The notes under the pieces were generated by a model, which searched no databases, had not been told where the DNA came from, and saw nothing but the letters and a program-made list of their open reading frames with translations. This document shows positions 13,073 through 24,640 of a DNA stretch of 64,000 nt, piece after piece. Every line of letters begins with the position of its first letter. The first letter of the stretch is position 1. Source of the stretch: Hymenopellis radicata (taxonomy: Eukaryota > Basidiomycota > Agaricomycetes > Agaricales > Physalacriaceae); assembly GCA_015501595.1 (NCBI GenBank), contig JADNRX010000046.1, forward strand, positions 124,001-188,000. The letters are read 5' to 3'. The translations under genes and the position numbers were made by a program.

Positions 13073-13507
13073 ATGAAGTTCACATCCGTCATTGCTCTCA
13101 CCTTCACCCTTATTCCTGCCTTCACTCTCGCCGATACTCTCGGCTACGATAACAATTACGGTGTCGGGAGCAACTCCCTCGCTACTGTCGCATGCTCCGA
13201 CGGTGCCAATGGGCTGCTGACCAAGGGCTTCACCACATTCGACTCCCTCCCAACCTTCCCCTTCATCGCATCTGCCTCCGCCGTTGGTGGATGGAACTCT
13301 ACGAACTGCGGGACCTGCTGGGAACTCACATACACGAACGCTGCTGGCGCTCAGAGCAGTATCACGGTGACGGCGGTTGATCATGCCGATGCGGGCTTTT
13401 ACACGTCGCAGGCTGCTCTGGACAATTTGACGGATGGGCACGCCGTCGAGTTTGGGATTGTCACCGTGACGGCCAGTCAGGTGGATGCGTCGAACTGTGG
13501 CTTGTGA
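13073..13507 (+). CDS. Cerato-platanin family small secreted protein
   Basis: A single exon encodes 144 residues with a signal peptide (MKFTSVIALTFTLIPAFTLA). The mature part starts DTLGYDNNYGVGSNSLATVAC and has the four family cysteines (VACSDG, NCGTC twice, SNCGL). Conserved motifs are GLLTKGFTTFDSLP, WNSTNCGTCWELTY and VTAVDHADAGF. Cerato-platanins are secreted, expansin-like double-psi beta-barrel proteins that bind chitin or wall oligomers and act at the hyphal surface or as elicitors in plant-associated fungi. Length and cysteine pattern match the family closely. There is no intron and no frame break. Confidence 0.95.
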   Translation: MKFTSVIALTFTLIPAFTLADTLGYDNNYGVGSNSLATVACSDGANGLLTKGFTTFDSLPTFPFIASASAVGGWNSTNCGTCWELTYTNAAGAQSSITVTAVDHADAGFYTSQAALDNLTDGHAVEFGIVTVTASQVDASNCGL

Positions 13508-14189
13508 GTTGGATGAAATAGGTTCAAAATGGTAGAAGCGGGCATTTGCATCCTGACTGTACATTTACTTCGGACTACTCGTACTACGTTTTCGGGCATC
13601 GGTTGTTGACGGACAATTAGTACGGACAATTACGCCACCAAAGTAGTTTGATCATTGTTTGTTGTATCACAAATTTTTGCAGTTTCGTATTGATGATTAG
13701 CTCTTCTCACAAGTATTTTTCAAGTATTGTCGATGTGAATTTGGGTATATGGTTCTTGGGTGGAAGGTGAAGTAAACCCAAGCAAATTGTGTCAACTGTT
13801 AACGTTAAGCAGTTGCTATCGTTCTGGAAGTCAACACCGAAAGCAAGGACAGGTACGGACCATCACCATGTAAAGACGGAGTCATGTCGGCCTAGTACAT
13901 GCGACGGTTGATTTTGTGTTGCGTTAGGCCAAGCAGCTCTCAGTAACATGAGAAGAAGCTGGTCAAAGACATACTGCAAGGACGTCCCAAAACAAGATTC
14001 GTGCACTTGAAGATTGTTGAATTCTACGGCAGAAGAAATACTAAGCATACTCAGCTATACAGAAGGTTCGTGTTCTTACAGGTACAGTAGGGAGGCCTTC
14101 ATACTCATCATAAATGCTAGTATACCGGGACAAAGCTTGGGGCGTCGTCTACGTGAAGTCCGACGGCGAGCCCTCGAGAAAAAACTTGG
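13508..14189. other. Spacer between convergent cerato-platanin and F-box genes
   Basis: No gene seen. It probably contains the 3' UTRs of both flanking genes. Confidence 0.4.
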
Positions 14190-15845
14190 TCAACTCGAGG
14201 TTCTGCAGCCGATCGAGGTCACCATCAGACAAACGCCAACTTGACGAGTTGGCCGTCGACATCGTGAAGGAAAGGCGCGGAAGTCGGAGGGAGACTTGGA
14301 GCGCTCCGTGATTGCCTCAAAGACTCGGGAAACGAAGCGAAAGTCATGACGGTCGGTCGCGGGGTAATCATTGCCTGGCGCCTTTATCGAGAGTCGCAGA
14401 TCCTGCAAAGCAGGAAGCAAGGAAAACGTCGAGATGTGCGTTCTGTTCCCAAGGGCTGTGAAGAATTTGCAGAGAACCTTGTCGCGCGCCGCCCCTTCCG
14501 ACCACGCGACACGCATATCGAGGATCTCAAGCGTCGGGACGATTTCCAAAATGTGCAGAAACTCGTCGACCAATGTGAAGGTGTGCGACAACGCCAGCGA
14601 GACCAGCGAGCACCCCGACGCAAGCAGCATATCCGAAGCGTGCTTGAATATCGTTCCATCTGTATCGCACCGGAAGCCCGGGTTTTCAGGGTCTCCTATA
14701 GAAAGGGTACGCAAGGAAGGGAAAGAGAAGGTGTCTAGCACATTTTCCTGAGAAGTAACGAGATGCAGAACACCGTCGTTTTCAACACGACTGGAGTCAG
14801 AGATTGGGTTCGAGGATTGTGTGCTGGCGTCCAACGAAATAAACACACAGCGTTCGAGAAATGGAAACGTCTCCTTTGATAACGACAGACGACGGTACAA
14901 CGCAGATGGCTGGTACTGGCTGGAGTGGCACAAGAGTTGTCGAATCTGTTGACATGGAATGGGGAGGATATCGAGCAGCTGTGCGATGTGTTCTGGGTCG
15001 GACAAGTGCATCTGCACGGTCTCTAGCAATGGGGCAGTGAGAAGAGCTGAGCGCGTTGGAGGAGACATCTGGAGGGCTTCACATTCCGCTCCCTGAAGTT
15101 TCAGGGAGTGAAGAAGAGACAGCCTTCGTTCTAGACGAGGAAACCACTCGAGGACGACGCGTATCAAGTCTTCGGGGCTCTTAATAATAAGAGTCTCCCA
15201 TCTCGGGGAAGAGGGCGTAATGGTGTCGACGACTTTACAGAACTTCTTCCACCTGATTCGCCGAAGGTAGTCATAGTCCAAGTCCTCCATGGACAGCTTC
15301 ATATGAAGAGGGCGAGACCCACTGAACCGAAGGGCTTGCGCAAAAGTGGCGGGACGCAGTTGATCCTCGGCTACGTAAATGACCATGTTGCACCATAGCT
15401 GGGAACATCCCTCGACGATTCTTGCCCACTTTCGGCAGACTGCCCGCAACTTCCAGGGCCCCTCATCTAGGCAGCCAACTCTGAAGCGCTCATCGCCGCA
15501 AGCATGGAGAAATATCTTCGAAAGAATCTCGTTGGGCAGCCACCTGAACTTCGAAAGCGCCCCGACGTGTTGGGATGAGATACGAATTATAGCCTGGCGG
15601 CGTGCGCGCAGGAAGACCAACGCGTTTTCCAGACTGTTGATATCCTGTGTAATGCGATCGTTTGCGAGAGCAATGACTCCGTTACACGACGCGACGGAGG
15701 TAACCTGGAGCGTTGTGGGTTCATCGTTATGAGACAGAACAGTCCGAAGAGCGCCATCGGAGTACGACTCGATCCAGTCGTAGGAGGAGCATATAGTCCC
15801 AACGACTCTATTAGTATCATTACTGGAATCATATGAGCTCAGCAT
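14190..15845 (-). CDS. F-box/LRR-like protein, copy 1
   Basis: ATG at 15845 (MLSSYDSSNDTNRVVG) opens a single exon of about 550 codons. The F-box-like part is at roughly residues 90-150: LSKFRWLPNEILSKIFLHAC, then GPWKLRAVCRKWARIVEGC and SQLWCNMVIYV. A long leucine-rich tail follows, with motifs such as FSFPSLRTLSIGD and PTLEILDMRV. Such proteins join Skp1/cullin ubiquitin ligases and choose substrates. Near the C-terminus (after SPSDFRAF, about 14276) the family-like continuation (QLVKLAF, then LDRLQNLELTKFFLEG) is split over other frames, so small indels have altered the last 40 residues. Closest relative in the window: 22254-24029, in opposite orientation. Confidence 0.8.
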   Translation of the reverse strand: MLSSYDSSNDTNRVVGTICSSYDWIESYSDGALRTVLSHNDEPTTLQVTSVASCNGVIALANDRITQDINSLENALVFLRARRQAIIRISSQHVGALSKFRWLPNEILSKIFLHACGDERFRVGCLDEGPWKLRAVCRKWARIVEGCSQLWCNMVIYVAEDQLRPATFAQALRFSGSRPLHMKLSMEDLDYDYLRRIRWKKFCKVVDTITPSSPRWETLIIKSPEDLIRVVLEWFPRLERRLSLLHSLKLQGAECEALQMSPPTRSALLTAPLLETVQMHLSDPEHIAQLLDILPIPCQQIRQLLCHSSQYQPSALYRRLSLSKETFPFLERCVFISLDASTQSSNPISDSSRVENDGVLHLVTSQENVLDTFSFPSLRTLSIGDPENPGFRCDTDGTIFKHASDMLLASGCSLVSLALSHTFTLVDEFLHILEIVPTLEILDMRVAWSEGAARDKVLCKFFTALGNRTHISTFSLLPALQDLRLSIKAPGNDYPATDRHDFRFVSRVFEAITERSKSPSDFRAFPSRCRRPTRQVGVCLMVTSIGCRTSS

Positions 15846-16430
15846 GGTAGTGAACTGCGTAGAGCAGGAACTCACTTCATCCTGGCACGAATAAACTGTG
15901 TAGAGGTAAGGCGAAAAGGATTCTAGAAAAAGAGTGAGTCTTTTTAGGCACCAGAAGCGAGAATGAACATACCGTTTGGATTGGAAGTCGCGTCTAGTGG
16001 TGGTGGTGGTGGTGGTCAAAACGGCGTCAGGTCCCGAGATGGAGCAGCAGTGGTGGTCGAAAGGAAGCCTTCGTATCTTTAAATAGGCAAAACCGATCAC
16101 GTTATGCACTTTTTCCCCCAACGGATGTCACCAAAGAACGCCGACCTATGGCTGTACGGGCCGAAGTATCCAGAATCGCTGCCATCGACCCTCTGGCTTT
16201 GGGTGATCCTTTCACAATCCACATCGCATTCGCCTATGCCGCATTCTCAAAAAAAACGACTCATCAGACAGGCGAGAAGCTGTGCATGAAAGATGAGGAT
16301 AAACGCGTCTTTGATACGTCCAACCGAGTAGCGCGCGCCAGCAAAGACAGCTTTTGATGTACGTGCTTGTAGCCGAGCAAGAACATGTGCGTGTACGGCC
16401 TGATCAGTGATACATATATACTAGTAACCG
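15846..16430. other. Spacer with a short (GGT)n microsatellite
   Basis: A (GGT)n run lies near 16000-16015. A further upstream open frame extends the F-box ORF to 16121, but it has no family support. No other gene was seen. Confidence 0.4.
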
Positions 16431-17719
16431 CTAGATCGAAATATCCGCGAACACTGGCCGATGATCACTCGCCAGAGTTCCGTCGTCTGCCAGCGCAGAA
16501 ACGACCTTGTAGCCCTCCGACGACCTAAGCCCACCATTAGTCAGAGCCCCAAGCGAATCATAGAATGAACACGCGCCATCCTCTCGTGTCGCCGCCAAAT
16601 ATAAAGTCAATCCGTTTCCACTCCGCGGCATCACCAGGCTTGGTGAATCCAGTAAAGGTAGCAAAGTTATTGGACACCTTTTCCGGCGGCGTTTCTCCAC
16701 GTAGATCTAGCATCTTGAAGCCCTTCATTTTGTTACCAGAGATACGGTATTTAGTCGTGAACGTCTCGTTAATCGGCAGTGGGTCCGCGGCACCAGTCAC
16801 GATGCGGTACGCGCCAGTATCTTCGCCTTCGGCAGGACTGCATAGCAGATGAGACGTGTTCGTGATAGTCACAATAAGAGGTAAAGTCACCTATTTAAGT
16901 CCCCGAGAAGGAACACAGGCCATCCTGTCTTGATAGCTTCGTATCGCGCTCTGTGCAGGATGAGCGATACGCCAACTTGACGCTGTTCCTCGGATTGATC
17001 GTCGAGATGGGTGTTGAACACGGTAAACTTGCGCTTTTTGTCCGCCATAAGGAATTGGGCGACGGTACAGAGACGGAAAGAGCCTGCCCCCGGATACCGT
17101 GAGGGTTCGAACGGTGTTTTTCTACGAAGAGATAAGATATGCAGGATAGGACGCGTTGAATGCGACGTACGACAGCCAAAACGTGTCATAGGAAATCAGA
17201 GAGAGTTCGGATCTACAGACAGCTGTTGACAGTTGAATGGAAAGGTAACGTCACCACATACTTTTTATAAAAGATTGGACTGAACTCGCTGGCTTGCTTG
17301 CCATCATCGCGACCAACGCCAACCTGCTAAATATGAGACAGTGTTCAGGCAAAGATAGCAACGCGCACCCAAGCCCAGTCATCGCCGAAAAGCTCTGCTA
17401 AATCCTTGACCTGGCGAACCAGCGCCTCTTGGAATCCTGCCAGAACAATACCCTCACTCAATACCTGCTGCGCGACCAGCAGCCTGCGCTTGCTCCACGG
17501 CTGCTCCCCCCGCAGCTCTAGATACGGCTGTTCCTCCAGTTGATCCGGTATCCGGGCTATGGACTGCGCGACGGAGATACCGTCCGGCTGCGAGTCGTAT
17601 CGCAAGTTGTACGTGACGAAGCGCATGTGGGGGGCGACGTCGGATCGATGTACACCTGGGAATAGTCCAAGTATAAAGGAGAAGATGATGAGGAAGGGTT
17701 GGCAACAAGTCGCCAACAT
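16431..17719 (-). CDS. Secreted endonuclease/exonuclease/phosphatase-family enzyme
   Basis: Metal-dependent phosphodiesterase fold (DNase I/Mg-nuclease superfamily). Fitted exons are 17719-17369, 17326-17262, 17212-17171, 17121-16891 and 16837 to about 16575, with a last segment ending at 16431. The N-terminus is a signal peptide or anchor (CCQPFLIIFSFILGLF). Catalytic landmarks in order are MRFVTYNLRYD, QVLSEGIVLAGFQEAL, FTVFNTHLDDQSEEQR, WPVFLLGDLNS, WKRIDFIFGG and SDHRPVFADI. These are the expected Asn, Glu/Gln, His, Asp/Asn and Ser-Asp-His positions. In the second motif the usual metal-binding Glu is seen as FQEA. The junction before the final segment (16510-16570) has no clean splice in the right phase, so the 3' model is uncertain or slightly frame-shifted. 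Confidence 0.82.
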
Positions 17720-18383
17720 GATGGTGGAGGAAAAGGAACAACCGACCCTGATGTCATCTTTCCGAAAATATCGTGGTCACGAGTTTGCGCGCGGGCAGAA
17801 GTGGGCGCATATGGACAGCGGACAAGCAACGTTGTGGACGTTTGCGCACCGACACTTGCCATCATACAGCACTATGCAATGCGTACGTTGTACTTACGTA
17901 TTTGAATACAGTTCAATGGATGTTCGCGACGTTGAGCAGAGGTTCTGTACATGTGGGGCCGGTAATCCACATGCAGACTGGACACAAGACGGTACGAAGG
18001 ATCTTCGAAATTTGCACTATGATAGGAACAGGCGCATTGAACAAGAAAGACTGGTGAATAAATTGGTGCGATTCACCAAGAGCATACCGCGATATCGTTA
18101 CAAGGCGAATGAAGAGACAACGGTCAGTGATAGAATGTTCAAGACAGTATCTATCAAGCCGTCAGCATTGGAACAACTACCTGCACAGTGCAAACCTTCT
18201 GCGACGTGAACAATATCAAAGATTATCTAACTTGCTTATACCAGCCACGCAGGACGCTCTACCATAAAATGTTTTGGGAAGCTGGTGCGCATCACTAGGA
18301 ATGGCGTCGCACAAGTACAATTTCTGTGGAAATATCAATCATGAGAAAGAAGATTCTGCCAGGCAATAAAGGAAGGAATAATG
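17720..18383. other. Spacer between EEP gene and inverted repeat
   Basis: An open plus-strand frame overlaps the start of the EEP gene (17559-18209), but it has no recognisable domain and is probably chance. No other feature was seen. Confidence 0.4.
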
Positions 18384-19230
18384 GGTCAGAAAAGCGGGCC
18401 AAGCCCGAAGGTAGCTGAGATAGGTTTCTGCAGTGCGAGACGGTTACTAGTACAGAAACTGCTCGCGTAAAGCCAAATGCCTCAAACATCATGTACACGA
18501 GGAGAAGAGCAGGCACGATGAAAGGATGAATTACTCACAAGAAAGGTCTTGCGAGGCGAGGGGAGCGACGAGCTCGATCAAAAAAGATCAGGATTCATCT
18601 AGATGAAGGGGGTCTGATGAGGATGTGAACACGATACAGCAAGATCAAGGAGGAAAGCGGGTCAAAGCCCGAAGGTAGCTGAGATAGGTTTCTGCAGTGC
18701 GAAGAAAACGCGTAAAGCCAAATGCCTCAAACATCATAGACGAACGGAAAAAAATTGGAGAGGATCTTACTTACCTGAAGCGTCCATCGATTAAATCTCC
18801 CATGCCATGTAGCAAGGACCAATTGGGCGACGTCGTAATCAGGATGCTCTGCCTTGCAATATTTCAGGACCATGGAAATCGGGCATTAGCCGGGCGTGGC
18901 GAGGGGTAGGTGCGCAGGACACAAGGGTACGTTTCTACCTGGCCAAAGTTTTTGGGTAAGCGCGAATCCTGGGACAAAGTTAAAGACGACGACTTACCTG
19001 CGCGTCTCCCTCGAAGCTAGGCGCGTATGGCACGCGTCGTCGTCGCCGTTTTCTTTCTGAGGTTTGAGCATGGTGGTCAAGAAGAAGGCGGGGTAACGAA
19101 AAAAAAAAGTCACGTAAAAGTGACGTCCTGGCCCCGATCACGACGAGTAGGACGTTGCAGACAGCGACGAAGCATGGCCACGGGCGTTGTGAACAGCTCT
19201 ACGACATACGGCCCTCGCAGTCAGTAATAT
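18384..19230. repeat. Inverted repeat 1, right upstream segment
   Basis: Reverse-complement counterpart of 2813-3715, including the duplicated GCATTTGGCTTTACGCG units (read as CGCGTAAAGCCAAATGC near 18470 and 18711). The open frame at 18697 begins with the same residues as the left-arm frame (MRRKRVKPNASNIID) and then diverges by indels. Confidence 0.8.
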
Positions 19231-20123
19231 GGACCGTAACCTTATCAGTGCTGATTATATTGTGCGCAGAGTAAGGACGAGCGACGAGCGCGGGCACTGC
19301 ACAAGTCGATGCTGCATCGTCGGAGTAGTTGTCGGGGCGTACTGGCAGTATCAGGTCCAATCAAGCCTTTCTCGCGTAGGGTTCTCGGGGACGCGACACT
19401 ACGGCGTGTCTCACGACGCTACCGACTGCCTGTCTGCCCTTTCTTTCGCGGACAAATACTTTCGTTCCATACCTCCGACCATGCCATCCTTGCACTTATG
19501 ACTCTGGCCTTCACGCAGCCCGTACTCGACCAGTCAGCGCCCTCCCCCAGCGCGTTCTGGGCTTGACGTGAAGGGCCACTCGCTCTACCGAGTCCCTGCA
19601 CGGGCGCCGATTCTTCTCTACCCTGCGGTCTGTTTGTAATGTGAGCCCAAATCGTCTCGATTTCAGAATGGTGCTCACAATCGCTTCTCAGACTAATCAG
19701 CGATACTTTGCTGGTGCTTTTCAAACGAACATGAACGATTGATTGATACTCCGATTTACTCACGGTCAGACTCTACGTCGGTTCATGGCCCGGGCAGATT
19801 GTCCTGATAGTCCTGCGATGTCCTCTTTTGTATCCAGCCCGGCTATTCCATCAAATCCCTACCACTAATCGCTTGTCTCCGACATCCCCGTCGGCCCAAA
19901 AGAGCCATCTTGGACCGGAAGCCTGGACCTACATCACCCACATCGCCCAAAATAGGCAGTTCCCCAATCTTCTGCATCCCGGGCCCCAAAGGTTCGATGG
20001 CCGCGGCTCTGGATGCTCAGCCGGTCTAGCCGTGGGTCGAGTCCAACATGCCACCGCCTGTGCTTGGCCATCGCATATAAGCGCGAATAATACGTTCAAA
20101 ATGATTTGTCCATCTCCCCCACA
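19231..20123. other. Upstream region of right desaturase copy
   Basis: Positions 19925-20123 align with the left copy's upstream sequence (shared blocks GGACCTACAT, AGCCGTGGGTCGAGTCCAAC and CATCTCCCCCACAATGTCC). The part before 19925 is only patchily similar. No independent gene was seen. Confidence 0.45.
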
Positions 20124-21759
20124 ATGTCCAAGAAAATGGCGCCGGGAAGGGACAAGCTCAACCCATCGACATCGACGTGCCCGACAACTACATTGAGCAG
20201 ACGCTCAAGAACGTCGAGCCCCTTCCGCCCATCACACTGAAAACGCTGCGCGAGGAAATCAACTGGCTCTCCTTTACCATCCTCACCAGCATGCCATCAT
20301 TGGCTTCATTGGCGCGCTGACGACCTCCTTGCGATGGCAGACCGCTGTCTGGAGCTTCATCTACTACCTCATCACCGGTCTGGGCATCACTGCAGGGTAT
20401 CACCGGCTCTGGGCGCATCGCTCGTACAACGCGCACTGGATATTGGAGTACGGGTTGGCGATGGCGGGGTCGGGCGCTGTTGAGGGATCTATCAAGTGGT
20501 GGTCGCGCGGCCATCGTGCGCATCATCGTTACACGGACACGGACCTCGATCCATATAATGCGCTGCGCGGGTTCTTTTATTCGCATGTTGGGTGGATGCT
20601 GGTGAGGCCGAGGAGAAAGCCTGGTGTTGCGGATGTTAGCGATTTGTCGAAGAGCGCTGTTGTCAAGTGGCAGCATCGGTACTATCTGCCTTTGATCCTG
20701 TTCATGGGTCTTGGGTTCCCGACGCTTGTGGCGTGGTTAGGATGGGGAGACGCGCGTGGCGGATTTGTGTTCGCTGGTGTATGTCGATTGGTGTTTGTTC
20801 ATCATGTACGCGTACTTCGTTTCCTCGTCGTTCATCGTCACTCATCCTTTGCTTTCAGTCTACGTTCTGCGTCAACTCCCTCGCTCACTGGCTCGGCGAG
20901 ACGCCCTTCGATGACAAGCATACGCCCAAGAACCATATGATTACAGCGTTCGTCACGTCGGAGAAGGATACCACAACTTCCACCACCAGGTAAGTCGCTT
21001 CATGCACCATTTCATTCCTATCTTAATCTCTTTGCAGTTCCCCACCGACTACCGCAATGCCATCAAATGGTACCAATACGACCCCACCAAATGGTTCATC
21101 TGGTGCATGTACAAGATCGGCCTGGCATGGCAGCTCAAGACCTTCCCGTCGAACGAGATCAAAAGGGCGTCCTCACCATGGAGCTCAAGCGCTTGAAGAA
21201 GGTCCAAGACGCGATCAAGTGGCCTGGTAATGCGAATGATTTGCCGATTATTAGTTTCGAGAGCTGTGAGTTTTCTGTCTTCTATACCTTCAACTGCCAA
21301 GTTCTAATTGGGTGTTGGTAGTCCAAGCACAAGCGAAGAAGCGCCCACTCGTCCTCATCTCGGGCTTCATCCACGATGTGTCGACATTCGTCGAGGAACA
21401 CCCTGGCGGTGCGCATCTCATCAACCGATTCGTCGGTAAAGACGCGACGACGGCGTTCTTTGGTGGCGTTTACGAGCATTCCAATGCAGCTCACAATGTA
21501 CGTCTACTCTGCCTGCCCTCCTCCACCCAGAACTAACCCTCTGTCTTTTCAGTTGCTCGCCATGAAGCGCGTCGGCATCCTACACGGCGGATACCCCCAT
21601 ATTCTGGATATCGCCAAGACGGTACCGCCGAGCCAGCGCCTGTGGGTCGCGCAGCATACGGAGCTGAGCCATATGTGGGAAGATGCGGGCTCGACGACGG
21701 CCTGGAGCGATGAAGAGGATGTTGGGTCGAGGAAGGGTGGCAAGGGGCTGGAGATATGA
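20124..21759 (+). pseudogene. OLE1: Delta-9 fatty-acid desaturase with cytochrome b5 domain, right copy, frame-broken
   Basis: Exons fit at 20124-20815, 20859-20989, 21038-21265, 21322-21497 and 21553-21759, the same structure as the left copy. Histidine boxes HRLWAHR, HRAHHR and HNFHH and the b5 motif HPGG are all encoded. Relative to the left copy it lacks a few codons after the start (MSKKMAPG against [11 protein letters not shown]). It also has four single-base losses: near 20161 (CTCAACCC against CTCACGCCC), near 20293 (ATGCCATC against ATGCCCATC), near 20956 (CACGTCGG against CACTGTCGG) and near 21162 (ATCAAAAG against ATCCAAAAG). The left copy has losses at other sites, so at the 20.4-20.76 kb positions this copy keeps the ancestral frame. 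It is either a decayed duplicate or a good gene with consensus errors. The C-terminus (SRKGGKGLEI) is complete here. Confidence 0.85.
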
Positions 21760-22253
21760 TGATGATTGTTCATGCATGATGACCTACTAATTAGAGAAAC
21801 TGAACGCACTGTTCTGATGAATGTATGATATTCTTGCTCGCGTTGAGTAGGGGGTCTGAGCTAGTGATAGCCAATGATAGCAACTGTAATTGTCCATGTG
21901 GGTGGGCGTCTTGATTTATTATTTCTTCCAATCATCGTGCGTGTAAAACTCACGAGCGAGAGTAGTTGCGCGTCGTAGATTTGCAGAACGGGATCACCTG
22001 ACCGAGTTTAGGCAGATGCATAACGTGATGACTTTCTCCTTATTTGAAAGACACAAAGGCTTGCTTCCGACCACCACTACACTTCTCTTTTGTTCGAAAC
22101 AGTAGGCTCTCTTCTTTCTTACAACCTCGGAAGGCTCATTCAAGTCTCTCAGATTCAAATTCACTCCCAAAATCCACATCGACAGCGTCTAGTATTCAAC
22201 GTACTACTTATGATGAGGCGAGTCAAACTTCTAAGCGGGTTACCACCTTGAGC
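21760..22253. other. Spacer downstream of right desaturase
   Basis: Probably the desaturase 3' UTR and then the degraded start of the F-box copy. No other gene was seen. Confidence 0.4.
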
Positions 22254-24029
22254 TCATAGTCACTCCGCATATAGCCTGAGTCTCATTCGCGATATCACTT
22301 CCTCGTACGACTGGATCGAGTCATTCTCCGTTGATAGCGCCCTTCAGGCCGTTCTATCCCACAACGACGAACCCACATCGCTTCAAGCTGCATCCGCCGC
22401 GTCGTCCAAAGAATCGATTGATCTTGCGCGCCATCACATCACACAGGACATCGACAACCTGCAAAATGCGTTGCTTTCGCTTCGCGCACGCCGGCGTGTT
22501 CTAAACGATCTCTCAGCTCAGCATGCAGGGGTGCTTTCATCTTTCAGGCGGCTACCCAACGAGATTCTTCTGGAGATATTTCTTCATGCCTGCGGTCCGC
22601 ATTTCAGAGTTGGGCGGATAGAAGAGGGGCCGTGGAAGTTGAGGGCAGTATGCAGAAAATGGACGAACATTGTCGAGAGTTGTTCCCAGCTCTGGTGCAA
22701 CATGGTCATTGATCTAGCCGATGAACTGCAGCCAAATGTCTTCATGGAAGTGCTTCGCTTTTGTGCTTCTCGCCATATCCACATGACGCTCGACCTGTCG
22801 CGATTAACTGTTTATGAAAGTTGGCGACTCGGTTGGCCCTCCAGCCGGGTATTTGACATCATCACACCTTCCTCATCCAGATGGGAGAGTCTTGCCGTTG
22901 TTAACGACGGTGAAGTGCTGATTGCGGTCCTGGAGTTATTTCCCCACTTAGAACGGAAACTGCCCGTTCTTCGGTCCTTCACACTTCGGGGATGGATAAA
23001 GACAACGGTTTCATCCGAGGACGCCTGAAGTCTTCTTCAACACTTCTCACCGCTCCGTTGTTGGAGACTGTGCACTTCGACTTCGCCTGCTCAGAAAACT
23101 TGAAACTTTCCTTGATTTTGTCCCACTTCCCTCTCGGCAGATTCGCCAACTCTTCGTGTGATTGCAACGAGACAGACTCCCCGAGATTGTGGAAGAATCA
23201 TTTCTTGCTGTCGAAACAGAAATTCCCACTGCTTGAACGTGCTGCATTTGTTAATAAGCACCAGTGACTCCGATCGATTTCGGCGCGTTAGCTTCAGATC
23301 GTGTCGAACATGACGGTGTGACGCATCTCGCTGCATCGCGGACAGAGCTGTTGGATGCTTTCTCTTTCCCGTCGTTGCGTATCCTTTCTATAGGAGACTC
23401 CGACAAAGATTTTGTTCGGGCGACGACAGAAGAAAGAGTGAAGAACCGACCGAAGGTGAAACGAGTGGAATGGTCGTCAACAGTGTGTCAAATATGCTGT
23501 TGGCTTCACAATGCTCGCTTGTGTCTCTGGTGTTTTCGTACGACTTGATGCTGGTTGACGAGTTCCTGCACGTTTTACACATCGTTTCGACGCTTGAGAT
23601 CCTCGATATGCGTGTCTTATGGTGGAAAGGCGTGGAGCGGGACGGTATTCTCTGCCGGTTCTTCAACGCCCTAGGAAGTAGGCCAAAGTGCTCAAGACGT
23701 TTTCCTTTCTTCCTGCCTTGCGGGATCTGCGGCTCTCGATCGTGGCGTCATGCGCGCTATCTGATTACGATGCGGAGTATGAGGCTTACGTTCTCAGTTT
23801 CAATTACGATGAACCCATCCAGCCTCGCAACTTTAGCTTCGTCCCTCGTGTTGTTGAGGCAATTACGGAGCGGTCCAAATATCCCTCCGACTTGCGTGTC
23901 TTTTCTTTGAAGATGTTGATGAACGACTCGACGACGTGGGGCTTGTCTAACGAAGAGATTAGTCGTCTCCGTGACCTTGAATTGACAAAATTCTATTATG
24001 ATGGTCTTTCGAGGCTCACGGACGCCTGA
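22254..24029 (+). pseudogene. F-box/LRR-like protein, copy 2, no start codon and several frame breaks
   Basis: Paralogue of 14190-15845. The alignment begins at SYDWIESFSVDSALQAVLSH, but no ATG opens this frame (stop at about 22250). The F-box region is intact: FRRLPNEILLEIFLHACG and GPWKLRAVCRKWTNIVES. After FTLRGWIK (about 23000) the sequence continues in other frames as LLTAPLLETVHF, LLDAFSFPSLRILSIGD, HIVSTLEILDMRV and PALRDLRLSIVAS. It ends with LRDLELTKFYYDGLSRL before a stop at 24029. At least three frame changes are needed. The C-terminal end is better preserved here than in copy 1. Confidence 0.8.
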
Positions 24030-24640
24030 ATGAGGGGCGGGAGGGAAGTATCGAGAACAGGAGTGACGACTCGCAGGATTACCTGGAAGGTCAAGACGAT
24101 ATTGTCGATTGTATCTAGTCCTCATATGTCCCATTGTACATACTTCGTTCGAATCGAATCAAGGTATGAAAGGATGCCATTCCTTGACGGTGTGAGCGAT
24201 TTGAGGGTTTCGTCGGACAGGACGACCAGAGAACAGGACCTGTATTGGCCAGGAACATGCAGTATTGCTGGCGTCGTTGAGCCTTGAAATTGCAACTTGT
24301 AAGTACTGATAGGGTCAGGCTTATGCGAACGACGGCGGAAGGTTAGTTCTGCCGTCGGCAAAAGCCGCTTCAAACTGTCATCATCCTTCGGCGCTTCAGC
24401 CACAGTACTTTTCCTTTGATACAAAAACCGTCCAAGACGCGACTTCCACAGGAAAAGTGGGTCTAGTACCAGCAGTTGACAACAAAGACAGGTTGTAGGT
24501 CTAGGAATTCGAATATGAACGCGACTGTAAATCCTTGTCATTTCTCTTCTTTCCTTGACTTGCTATGTCGACGGTTCGGCATCTATCTGAATGTTACAAT
24601 CCTGCGACTCGCATATCACATGCTCAATAACAATGCCCAT
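24030..24640. other. Spacer, no supported gene
   Basis: A 139-codon minus-strand open frame (24122-24541) has no recognisable features. I do not call it. Confidence 0.35.

Noticed and set aside
17559..18209. 216-codon plus-strand open frame
   Set aside because: It overlaps the first exon of the EEP-family gene on the opposite strand and has no recognisable domain or splice support; probably chance.
20124..24029. RIP-type mutation as the cause of decay in the duplicated copies
   Set aside because: The breaks are mainly single-base indels and insertions, not runs of C-to-T changes creating stops, so repeat-induced point mutation does not explain them.
24122..24541. 139-codon minus-strand open frame
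   Set aside because: No start context, motif or paralogue in the window; composition does not stand out from spacer DNA.
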